From NCBI RefSeq assembly GCF_003205295.1, contig NZ_QJRP01000020.1, forward strand, positions 1 through 64,000: DNA of 64,000 bases, written 5' to 3'. The position numbers and the translations under genes are program-made. Source of the stretch: Pseudomonas mosselii (GTDB lineage Bacteria; Pseudomonadota; Gammaproteobacteria; Pseudomonadales; Pseudomonadaceae). Under the pieces are notes generated by a model. It was not told the origin of the DNA. It worked only from the letters and a program-made list of their open reading frames with translations, and searched no databases. Below, piece by piece: positions 40,982 to 48,379 of the stretch; positions within the stretch are counted from its first letter, which is position 1; each line of letters opens with the position of its first letter.

Positions 40982-43225
40982 ATGTACAAGGACCTCCAGT
41001 TCCCTATCCTCATCGTCCATCGGGCGATCAAGGCCGACAGCGTCGCCGGCGAACGGGTGCGTGGCATCGCCGACGAACTGGCCAAGGACGGCTTCGCCAT
41101 CCTCGCCGCCGCCGACCAGGCCGAGGCGCGCCTGGTGGCCGCCACCCACCACGGCCTGGCCTGCATGCTGATCGCCGCCGAGGGCGTCGGCGACAACAGC
41201 CGCCTGCTGCAGAACATGGCCGAACTGATCCGCCTGGCCCGGCTGCGCGCGCCCAACCTGCCGATCTTCGCCCTGGGCGAGCAGGTCACCCTGGAGAACG
41301 CCCCGGCCGAGGCCATGGGCGAGCTCAACCAGCTGCGCGGCATTCTCTATCTGTTCGAAGACACCGTGCCGTTTCTCGCCCGCCAGGTGGCGCGGGCCGC
41401 GCACACTTACCTCGACGGTTTGCTGCCACCGTTCTTCAAGGCCCTGGTGCAACACACCGCGCAGTCGAACTACTCCTGGCACACCCCAGGCCACGGCGGC
41501 GGCGTGGCCTATCACAAGAGCCCGGTGGGGCAGGCATTCCACCAGTTCTTCGGCGAAAACACCCTGCGCTCGGACCTGTCCGTGTCGGTGCCCGAGCTGG
41601 GCTCGCTGCTCGACCACACCGGCCCCCTGGCCGCCGCCGAGGCGCGGGCGGCGCGCAACTTCGGCGCCGACCATACCTTCTTCGTCATCAACGGCACCTC
41701 CACTGCCAACAAGATCGTCTGGCACGCCATGGTCGGGCGCGGCGACCTGGTGCTGGTGGACCGCAACTGCCACAAGTCGGTGGTCCACGCGATCATCATG
41801 ACCGGCGCCATTCCCCTCTACCTGTGCCCGGAGCGCAACGAGCTGGGCATTATCGGGCCGATTCCGCTCAGCGAATTCACCCCGGCGTCGATCCAGGCGA
41901 AGATCCAGGCCCATCCCCTGGCTCAGGGGCGGCCGGCGCAGATCAAGCTGGCCGTGGTCACCAACTCCACCTACGACGGGCTGTGCTATCACGCCGGCCT
42001 GATCAAGCAGACCCTCGGTGCCAGTGCCGAGGTGCTGCACTTCGACGAGGCCTGGTTCGCCTATGCCGCCTTCCACGCGTTCTTCGCCGGCCGCTACGCC
42101 ATGGGCACGCCCCGTGGCGAGGATGGGCCGCTGTTGTTCAGTACCCACTCCACCCACAAGCTGCTGGCCGCCTTCAGCCAGGCGTCGATGATCCATGTGC
42201 AGGATGGCGCCTCACGCCATCTGGACCGTGACCGTTTCAACGAAGCGTTCATGATGCATATCTCCACCTCGCCGCAGTACAGCATCCTCGCCTCGCTGGA
42301 TGTGGCCTCGGCGATGATGGAAGGCCCGGCCGGGCGCTCGCTGCTGCAGGAGATGTTCGACGAGGCCCTGAGCTTTCGCCGGGCGCTGGCCAACCTGCGC
42401 GAGCACATCGCCGCCGACGACTGGTGGTTCAGCATCTGGCAGCCCCCGCTGGCGCAGGGCGGCGAGCGCCTGGATGTGGCGGACTGGCTGCTGCAGCCGG
42501 GGGCCGACTGGCATGGCTTTGCCGAGCTGAGCGACGACTATGTGCTGCTCGATCCGCTCAAGGTCACCCTGGTGATGCCGGGAGCCGGTGGTGGGGCAGG
42601 CGAGCACGGCATTCCGGCCGCAGTGGTCAGCAAGTTTTTATGGGAGCGGGGGCTGGTGGTGGAGAAGACCGGCCTGTACAGCTTCCTGGTGCTGTTCTCG
42701 ATGGGCATCACCAAGGGCAAGTGGAGCACGCTGCTGACCGAACTGCTGGAATTCAAGCGCCACTACGACGCCAATACCGCGTTGGCTGACTGCCTGCCCA
42801 GCGTGGTGACGCAGCAGCCGTCACGCTACCAGGGGCTGGGGCTGCGCGACCTGTGCCAGCAACTGCATGCCTTCTACCGCGGCAATGCCACGTCCAGGCA
42901 GCTCAAGTTGCTGTTCACCCGTTTGCCCGAAGTGGCGATGACCCCGGCCGAGGCCTATGACCGGATGGTGCGCGGGGAGGTGGAAGCGGTGCCGATCGAG
43001 CAACTGCTGGGCCGGGTCGCGGCGGTGATGCTGGTGCCGTACCCGCCGGGAATTCCCTTGATCATGCCGGGCGAGCGCTTCACCGAGGCGACCCGCTCGA
43101 TCCTGGTCTACCTGGATTGCGCCCGGGCCTTCGACCACGGCTTCCCGGGTTTCGTCGCCGATGTGCATGGGCTGCAGCGCGAGGGGACGCTTTACACCGT
43201 CGATTGCGTCAAGGAATGCGGATGA
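40982..43225 (+). CDS. ldcA: LdcA, Orn/Lys/Arg-type decarboxylase (lysine decarboxylase)
   Basis: A 747-residue fold-type I PLP decarboxylase: N-terminal wing domain (PILIVHRAIKADSVAGER), core with HTPGHGGGVAYHKSPVGQAF, INGTSTANKIV, VLVDRNCHKSVVH, HFDEAWFAYAAFH and PLP-binding Lys393 in STHSTHKLLAAFSQ, and a C-terminal domain ending LYTVDCVKECG. Position after rnhA-dnaQ matches LdcA of pseudomonads, which makes cadaverine from lysine. Ornithine or arginine specificity cannot be excluded from sequence alone. The stop overlaps the convergent small gene at 43209 by 17 nt. Confidence 0.9.
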   Translation: MYKDLQFPILIVHRAIKADSVAGERVRGIADELAKDGFAILAAADQAEARLVAATHHGLACMLIAAEGVGDNSRLLQNMAELIRLARLRAPNLPIFALGEQVTLENAPAEAMGELNQLRGILYLFEDTVPFLARQVARAAHTYLDGLLPPFFKALVQHTAQSNYSWHTPGHGGGVAYHKSPVGQAFHQFFGENTLRSDLSVSVPELGSLLDHTGPLAAAEARAARNFGADHTFFVINGTSTANKIVWHAMVGRGDLVLVDRNCHKSVVHAIIMTGAIPLYLCPERNELGIIGPIPLSEFTPASIQAKIQAHPLAQGRPAQIKLAVVTNSTYDGLCYHAGLIKQTLGASAEVLHFDEAWFAYAAFHAFFAGRYAMGTPRGEDGPLLFSTHSTHKLLAAFSQASMIHVQDGASRHLDRDRFNEAFMMHISTSPQYSILASLDVASAMMEGPAGRSLLQEMFDEALSFRRALANLREHIAADDWWFSIWQPPLAQGGERLDVADWLLQPGADWHGFAELSDDYVLLDPLKVTLVMPGAGGGAGEHGIPAAVVSKFLWERGLVVEKTGLYSFLVLFSMGITKGKWSTLLTELLEFKRHYDANTALADCLPSVVTQQPSRYQGLGLRDLCQQLHAFYRGNATSRQLKLLFTRLPEVAMTPAEAYDRMVRGEVEAVPIEQLLGRVAAVMLVPYPPGIPLIMPGERFTEATRSILVYLDCARAFDHGFPGFVADVHGLQREGTLYTVDCVKECG

Positions 43226-43427
43226 TCTCGACGCCGGTCTGGGCCAGCTCGAAGCGGTCGTCGCCCAGGTGGTTGACGCGGTCGCCGATGGCCAGTCGAT
43301 AGCTGGTGACCGGCGCGCCGAGGGTGCTGCCGTCGGCCTGCAGGGTGGATTCCTGGAACTCGTGGACGGGGTAGATACGGCCTTCGGCGTCGCGGGCGTG
43401 GAACTGGCCGACCATTACTGCTGCCAT
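43209..43427 (-). CDS. Small conserved hypothetical protein
   Basis: A 72-residue protein: MAAVMVGQFHARDAEGRIYP, VHEFQESTLQADGSTLGAPV, then TSYRLAIGDRVNHLGDDRFE and a short LAQTGVEIIRIP end. It reads as a compact beta-rich domain with no signal peptide. Its 3' end overlaps the ldcA 3' end by 17 nt on the opposite strand. An AGAGG site lies 12 nt upstream of the ATG. I know of no function; the protein-like composition supports a real gene. Confidence 0.7.
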   Translation of the reverse strand: MAAVMVGQFHARDAEGRIYPVHEFQESTLQADGSTLGAPVTSYRLAIGDRVNHLGDDRFELAQTGVEIIRIP

Positions 43428-43585
43428 TTAGGTGGAAACCTCTGAATCGTGTAGGAAATGTCTGTAGGCGTAGACCAGCGAAACGCCCGGGAAGTTTTCA
43501 GCCGAATGGAAAAAAAACGGGAAGCCGAGGAACGGTCATCTATAACTAACAGGTCCCATTCCCAGAGCAGAGGTTGCAAAACGCC

Positions 43586-44146
43586 ATGAGCCAGGTCTAT
43601 TCGGTAGCGGTCGTCGTCGGCAGCTTGCGCAAGGAGTCCTACAACCGCAAGGTGGCCCGCGCGCTGTCTGAGCTGGCGCCGTCCAGCCTTGCCCTGCGGA
43701 TCGTCGAGATCGGCGGCCTGCCGTTGTACAACGAAGATGTCGAGGCCGAGGGCGCGCCCGAGGCGTGGAAGCATTTTCGCGATGAGATCCGCCGCAGCGA
43801 CGCGGTGCTGTTCGTCACCCCGGAGTACAACCGTTCGGTGCCGGGCGGGTTGAAGAATGCCATCGACGTGGGCTCGCGGCCCTATGGGCAGAGCGTGTGG
43901 GGCGGCAAGCCGGCGGCGGTGGCCAGCGTGTCGCCGGGGGCGATTGGCGGGTTTGGCGCCAATCACGCGGTGCGCCAGTCGCTGGTGTTCCTCGACATGC
44001 CGTGCATGCAGATGCCCGAGGCGTATATCGGCGGGGCGGCGACGCTGTTCGATGACAGCGGCAAGCTGAACGACAAGACCCGGCCCTTCCTGCAGGGCTT
44101 TATCGACAGGTTCGCGTCGTGGGTGAAGTTGAACCGGGCAGTCTGA
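43586..44146 (+). CDS. chrR: ChrR-type NADPH-dependent FMN reductase
   Basis: A 186-residue flavodoxin-like reductase. The FMN phosphate site GSLRKESYNRKVARAL, the segment FVTPEYNRSVPGGLKNAIDV and PGAIGGFGANHAVRQSL are characteristic of ChrR of P. putida, a soluble quinone reductase that also reduces chromate. The physiological role is two-electron quinone reduction against oxidative stress. The start MSQVYSVAVVVGSL at 43586 matches ChrR; the frame is open 12 nt further up. Monocistronic. Confidence 0.9.
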   Translation: MSQVYSVAVVVGSLRKESYNRKVARALSELAPSSLALRIVEIGGLPLYNEDVEAEGAPEAWKHFRDEIRRSDAVLFVTPEYNRSVPGGLKNAIDVGSRPYGQSVWGGKPAAVASVSPGAIGGFGANHAVRQSLVFLDMPCMQMPEAYIGGAATLFDDSGKLNDKTRPFLQGFIDRFASWVKLNRAV

Positions 44147-44171
44147 TGGTTCTCGGTTGTCTGCTCTGACG

Positions 44172-44257
44172 CCTTTGCGGGTAAACCCGCTCCCACAGGA
44201 AAATCACCGACTTCCAAGGCAGTGATATCCCTGTGGGAGCGGGTTTACCCGCGAAGA
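44172..44257. repeat. REP pair, GCGGGTTTACCCGCGAA type
   Basis: TTGCGGGTAAACCCGCTCCC and the inverted GGGAGCGGGTTTACCCGCGA flank a short non-conserved loop. It lies between the convergent genes chrR and phnX and may terminate both. Confidence 0.87.
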
Positions 44258-44273
44258 AAGTAACACCGACCTG

Positions 44274-45101
44274 TCAGGAGGCCTGCGGCATCTCCCCCTT
44301 GGCCAACCGACGGTTGATATCGGCAATGACCTCGGGCAGCTCGTTGATGGTGTCGATCAGGTAGTGCGGGCGCGATGCGGCAAACATCCCATGGATCCGC
44401 TTGCGCTCGCTCTCCAGCTTCTCCGTGCTCAACGCCCGGTAGCCTTCCCAGGTCAGCCCCAGGGCATTGCCCGAGCACACCAGTGCCACGGTCCACATCC
44501 CGGCGCGGCGGCCTTCGAGAATCCCCGGCACGGTGTCGTCGACCTTCACGCAGGCGGCCACGTCGTCGATGCCCAGGGCAATCACGTTGGCCAGCGCCTG
44601 GGCCGGCCACGGGCGGCCGTTCGGCGTCTCGTCGGTGGCCACCACATGGTCGGCCACGTAGCCGTTCTGTGCGGCCAACTCGACCACCTTGTCCATCACC
44701 ACCTTCGGGTAGCCCGAGCACGAGCCGATCTTCAGGCCGTCCTTGCGCAGCCCGGTCAGGGTGTCCAGGGCGCCTGGAATCAGCGCCGAGTGCACGGCGA
44801 TCTTCTCGATCTGCAGCGGCATGAAGCGCTCGTAGATGGCGGTCACGTCATCGTCGGTGGGCGTGCGGCCGAACACCTTGCGGTAGCGCTCGGCGATTTC
44901 CGGCACGTCGCACAGGGTGCGGATATGGTCCCACTTGCCCATGCCCATCGGGCCACGGGCTTCTTCGATGGACACCTGCACGTCGAACTCGGCGAAGGCC
45001 TCGACGAAGATCTGGGTCGGGGCGAACGAGCCGAAATCGACCACCGTTCCGGCCCAGTCGAGGATGGCGGCTTGCAGCTGGGTGGGGTTGCTGTAGTTCA
45101 T
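44274..45101 (-). CDS. phnX: PhnX, phosphonoacetaldehyde hydrolase
   Basis: A 275-residue HAD-superfamily enzyme that splits phosphonoacetaldehyde into acetaldehyde and phosphate. The nucleophile is Asp15 in LDWAGTVVDFGSFAP, the Schiff-base lysine is Lys56 in RGPMGMGKWDHI, and SGYPKVVMD, GRPWPAQAL and KVDDTVPGILEGR follow. The start MNYSNPTQLQ at 45101 has GGAAAACGCGCAC upstream. It is 34 nt downstream of phnW in the same operon. Confidence 0.96.
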   Translation of the reverse strand: MNYSNPTQLQAAILDWAGTVVDFGSFAPTQIFVEAFAEFDVQVSIEEARGPMGMGKWDHIRTLCDVPEIAERYRKVFGRTPTDDDVTAIYERFMPLQIEKIAVHSALIPGALDTLTGLRKDGLKIGSCSGYPKVVMDKVVELAAQNGYVADHVVATDETPNGRPWPAQALANVIALGIDDVAACVKVDDTVPGILEGRRAGMWTVALVCSGNALGLTWEGYRALSTEKLESERKRIHGMFAASRPHYLIDTINELPEVIADINRRLAKGEMPQAS

Positions 45102-45135
45102 GTGCGCGTTTTCCTTGAATTGGGTGGGCAGAAGG

Positions 45136-46242
45136 TCAGATGTCCAGCACTTCCATCTCCCGCAGCACGTCGGCCACGGCATTGACGGCGGCCTGCATGC
45201 CGTCGGCGCCGACCACGCCGATGCAGCCGACGCGGAAGGTCTCGACCTGGGTCAGCTTGCCCGGGTAGAGGATGAAGCCCTTGGCCTTGACCCGCTCGTA
45301 GAAGTCCTTGAACTGGTAGCGCGGGTCTTTCGGCGCGTGGAAGGTGACGATGATCGGTGCCTGGATTGCGGCGGGCAGGAAGCTCAGCAGGCCGATTTTC
45401 GCCATGCCGTCGAGCAAGGTCTTGCAGTTGTCGGCGTAGCGCTGGTGGCGGGCGGGCAGTCCACCCTCTTCGTTGTACTGCTGCAGCGCTTCGTGCAGGG
45501 CGGCGACCACGTGGGTCGGTGGGGTGAAGCGCCACTGGCCGGTCTTGGCCATGTAGGCGTGCTGGTCGTGCAGGTCCATGGCCAGGGAGTGGGCGTTGCC
45601 CTCGGCGGCGGCCAGGGCGGCTTTCTCGGCGAAGACGAAGCCCATGCCCGGCACGCCTTCCAGGCACTTGCCGGAAGCGGCGATCAGCGCCTCGAAGGGG
45701 ATCTGGCGGGCGTCGATCGGCAGCGCGCCGAACGAGCTCATCGCGTCGATGATCAGGCGCTTGCCGTGGCGCCGGATCACCTGGGCGATCTCGGGCAGCG
45801 GGTTGAGGATGCCGGTGCTGGTCTCACAGTGGATCAGCGCCACGTGGGTCACGGCGGGGTCGGCGGCCAGCAGGCGGTCTACGTCGGCGGCGGTGGTTGG
45901 TTGGTCCTCGGCGGTCTCGAAGGTGCTGAAGTCGCGACCCAGCACCTTGCAGATCTTCGCCAGGCGCTGGCCGTAGGCGCCGTTGATCAGCACCAGCACT
46001 TTGCCGTCACGGGGTACCAGAGTGCCGATGGCGGCCTCGACGGCAAAGGTGCCGCTGCCTTGCAGGGGCACGCAGTGGTGGCTGGCGCTGCCGTCGATGA
46101 TGGCCAGCAGTTGTTCACACACGCTGGCGGTCAACTGGTTGAAGTCGCGATCCCACGAGCCCCAGTCCACGAGCATGGCCTGGCGGGTGCGGATCGAGGT
46201 GGTCAATGGACCGGGGGTCAGCAGGATCGGGGCGTTGCTCAT
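45136..46242 (-). CDS. phnW: PhnW, 2-aminoethylphosphonate-pyruvate transaminase
   Basis: A 368-residue class V aminotransferase converting 2-aminoethylphosphonate and pyruvate to phosphonoacetaldehyde and alanine. The start region LLTPGPLTTSIRTRQAMLVD, GSGTFAVEA, Asp166 in IIDAMSSFGA and PLP Lys192 in ASGKCLEGVPGMGFV are present. The start MSNAPILLTPGPL at 46242 fits the family. It lies upstream of phnX. No phosphonate transporter is seen in the window. Confidence 0.96.
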   Translation of the reverse strand: MSNAPILLTPGPLTTSIRTRQAMLVDWGSWDRDFNQLTASVCEQLLAIIDGSASHHCVPLQGSGTFAVEAAIGTLVPRDGKVLVLINGAYGQRLAKICKVLGRDFSTFETAEDQPTTAADVDRLLAADPAVTHVALIHCETSTGILNPLPEIAQVIRRHGKRLIIDAMSSFGALPIDARQIPFEALIAASGKCLEGVPGMGFVFAEKAALAAAEGNAHSLAMDLHDQHAYMAKTGQWRFTPPTHVVAALHEALQQYNEEGGLPARHQRYADNCKTLLDGMAKIGLLSFLPAAIQAPIIVTFHAPKDPRYQFKDFYERVKAKGFILYPGKLTQVETFRVGCIGVVGADGMQAAVNAVADVLREMEVLDI

Positions 46243-46356
46243 TCCGTGGTTCCTCACTTGCGGTGGGCTGGAAACTTAGTGGGGCTAGGTTGCAATTCAC
46301 CGATCCATCAATCAAATTGTTTGTAGATATGCCAGCTATAAGTAAGGCCGATAAAT
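46243..46356. promoter_or_regulatory. phnW - LysR divergent control region
   Basis: A 114-bp AT-richer gap between phnW (minus) and a LysR gene (plus). It contains ATCAATCAAATTGTTTGTAG and an imperfect dyad AGATATG-CCAG-CTATAAG (about 46326-46343). These are candidate LysR-type sites; the assignment is inference. Confidence 0.45.
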
Positions 46357-47220
46357 ATGAACCTGTTCCAACTCCGCGCCTTCGACGCCGTCGCCCGCGA
46401 GGGCAGTTTCACCCGCGCCGCCGAGCGGCTGTTCATCAGCCAGCCGGCGGTCACCGGGCATGTGAAGGCGCTGGAGGAGCACTACCAGATCACCTTGCTG
46501 CGTCGCACCGCCCGGCGGGTCGAGCTGACCGAGGAGGGCACGCGCCTGGCGGCCATCACTCGGGCCATGTTCGGCCTGGCCGAAGAGGCCCAGGCAATGC
46601 TCGAGGCCAATCGGCAATTGCTGACCGGGCGCCTGGAGGTGGCGGCGGACGGCCCTCACCGGGTGATGCCGATGCTGGCGCTGTTGCGCGAACGCTACCC
46701 GGGGATCACCGTCAACCTGCGTCTGGGCAACGCACAGGAAACCCTCGCGGCGCTGCTTTCGGAGCACGCCGACGTGGCCGTGCTGACCGAGATCGAACCA
46801 CGCAAGGGGCTGCACCTGCAAAGCCTGTGCGAGTCGCGGCTGTGCGCGTTACTGCCGGTGGGGCATGCCTGGGCGAAGGTCGAGGGCGATCTGCCGCTGG
46901 CCGAGCTGGACAAGCAGATCATGGTGCTGCGCGAACCCAGCTCGACGACTCGCCGCACCTTCGACAAGGCCTGTGGCGGGGCTGGGGTGCAGCCACGCGT
47001 GTTGCTGGAACTGGACAGTCGCGAGGCGGTCACCGAGGCGGTGGCGGCGCAGCTGGGCATCGGTGTGGTGTCGTCCACCGAGGTGGCCAACGACCCCCGT
47101 GTGGTGGCCCGGCCGCTCGGTGGCGCCGGGCTGGTCAACCAGCACATGCTCGGCTGCCTGGAGCGACGCCGCGAGCTGCGTCTGATCCAGGCGTTTCTCG
47201 ACCTGGATAGCGGGCAATAA
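46357..47220 (+). CDS. LysR-type regulator of the phnWX genes
   Basis: A 287-residue LysR-type regulator: HTH FDAVAREGSFTRAAERLFIS then QPAVTGHVKALEE at residues 9-45, with a ligand-binding domain from about 90 (GRLEVAADGPHRVMPMLALL). Divergent position to phnW points to control of 2-aminoethylphosphonate use, as known for phnWX-linked LysR genes in pseudomonads. The start has AAGGCCGATAAAT upstream. Confidence 0.85.
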   Translation: MNLFQLRAFDAVAREGSFTRAAERLFISQPAVTGHVKALEEHYQITLLRRTARRVELTEEGTRLAAITRAMFGLAEEAQAMLEANRQLLTGRLEVAADGPHRVMPMLALLRERYPGITVNLRLGNAQETLAALLSEHADVAVLTEIEPRKGLHLQSLCESRLCALLPVGHAWAKVEGDLPLAELDKQIMVLREPSSTTRRTFDKACGGAGVQPRVLLELDSREAVTEAVAAQLGIGVVSSTEVANDPRVVARPLGGAGLVNQHMLGCLERRRELRLIQAFLDLDSGQ

Positions 47221-47284
47221 GGCAGGCCTGGCGTTTTTTCCGTGCGGGCCTAAGATGGCCGGCAGATACCTGACTGGATTGTCG

Positions 47285-48301
47285 ATGAGCGAGAAAGACA
47301 CCATCTCCATGCAACTGGTGCGCGAAGCCCTGTTGCAGACGTGCCCGGACGGCACGCCGGATGCCGTGCTGCTGGGCTGCGCGGGGATCGACGCGACCCA
47401 GCTCGAGCGGCCCGAGGCGCGGGTCAGCGCCGAGGCGTATGCCCGGCTTTGGCGGCTGCTGGCGCGTCGTTGCAACGACGAGTTCTTCGCCATGGACCCG
47501 CGTGGCCTGCGCAGTGGCAGCCTGGAGTTCCTCTGTCGGGCGAGCATGGCCCAGCCCACCCTGGGCGAGGCACTGGACGTGGCCCTGGGGTTCCTGTCGC
47601 TGATGCTGGAGGACTTGCAACCGAGCCTGGTGCGTCAGCAGAGCCTGGCCGAGATCGTCATCAACGAGCCGCGCGACACACCGCGCCGGGCGTTCACCTA
47701 CTTCACCTTCTGGATGATCGTCCATGGCGTTGCCTGCTGGCTGGCCGGAAGACGCATCGCGATCCTGGCCATCGAGCTGCGCTGCGCCGAGCCGCCCTTC
47801 TGCGACGATTATCGGGTGATGTTCTCGGAAAACCTGCACTTCGAGCGGCCACGCACGCGCATGATCATCAGCGCTGACTGTCTGGCAACGCCCATGCGGC
47901 GTACGCTGGTCGAGCTGCAGCGTTTCCTGGCCGAGGCGCCGGGCAACATCCTGGTCAAGTACCGCGACCCCGACAGCCTGGCGCGGCGTACCCGCACCAT
48001 GTTGCTGGGTCAGGAGCCGAGCACCTGGCCGGACGCCGAGCGCCTGGCCGCGAGTCTGTGCATGTCGGTGTCGACCCTGCGGCGGCGGCTGTCGGAAGAA
48101 GGGCACAGCTATCAGGGCATCAAGGACAGCGTGCGTCGGGAGCTGGCGATCGCCTGGCTGGCCGAAGCCGACCTGGGTCTGGCCGACATCGCCCTGCGCC
48201 TGGGATTCGCCGATGCCAGCTCGTTCTACAAGGCGTTTCGCAAGTGGTTCGGCTGCAATCCGGGGCATTACCGCAACCTGGTCCTGCCAGCGACGCCGTA
48301 G
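47285..48301 (+). CDS. AraC-family regulator (OruR-type)
   Basis: A 338-residue regulator with an N-terminal arabinose-binding-like domain of the OruR type (about residues 15-200; MQLVREALLQTCPDGTP, FLSLMLEDLQPSLVRQQSL) and a C-terminal AraC HTH (SLCMSVSTLRRRLSEEGHSY, then ADIALRLGFADASSFYKAFR and GCNPGHYR). Start MSEKDTISMQLV at 47285 was chosen; 47255 is an alternative. It precedes, on the same strand, the NEL gene and the acyl-CoA operon at 52975, which is a plausible target. Confidence 0.85.
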   Translation: MSEKDTISMQLVREALLQTCPDGTPDAVLLGCAGIDATQLERPEARVSAEAYARLWRLLARRCNDEFFAMDPRGLRSGSLEFLCRASMAQPTLGEALDVALGFLSLMLEDLQPSLVRQQSLAEIVINEPRDTPRRAFTYFTFWMIVHGVACWLAGRRIAILAIELRCAEPPFCDDYRVMFSENLHFERPRTRMIISADCLATPMRRTLVELQRFLAEAPGNILVKYRDPDSLARRTRTMLLGQEPSTWPDAERLAASLCMSVSTLRRRLSEEGHSYQGIKDSVRRELAIAWLAEADLGLADIALRLGFADASSFYKAFRKWFGCNPGHYRNLVLPATP

Positions 48302-48379
48302 AGGGTTCGTTTCCCGCTGTCACGCTCGAGAGGCACTGGCTAGTGTCCGCTGTCCATATGAACAGCAGGATGCGACCCC

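Noticed and set aside
4502..44257. Repeated palindromes considered as a CRISPR-like array or insertion-sequence ends
   Set aside because: They are dispersed single pairs of known REP type with no regular spacing, no spacers and no cas or transposase genes.
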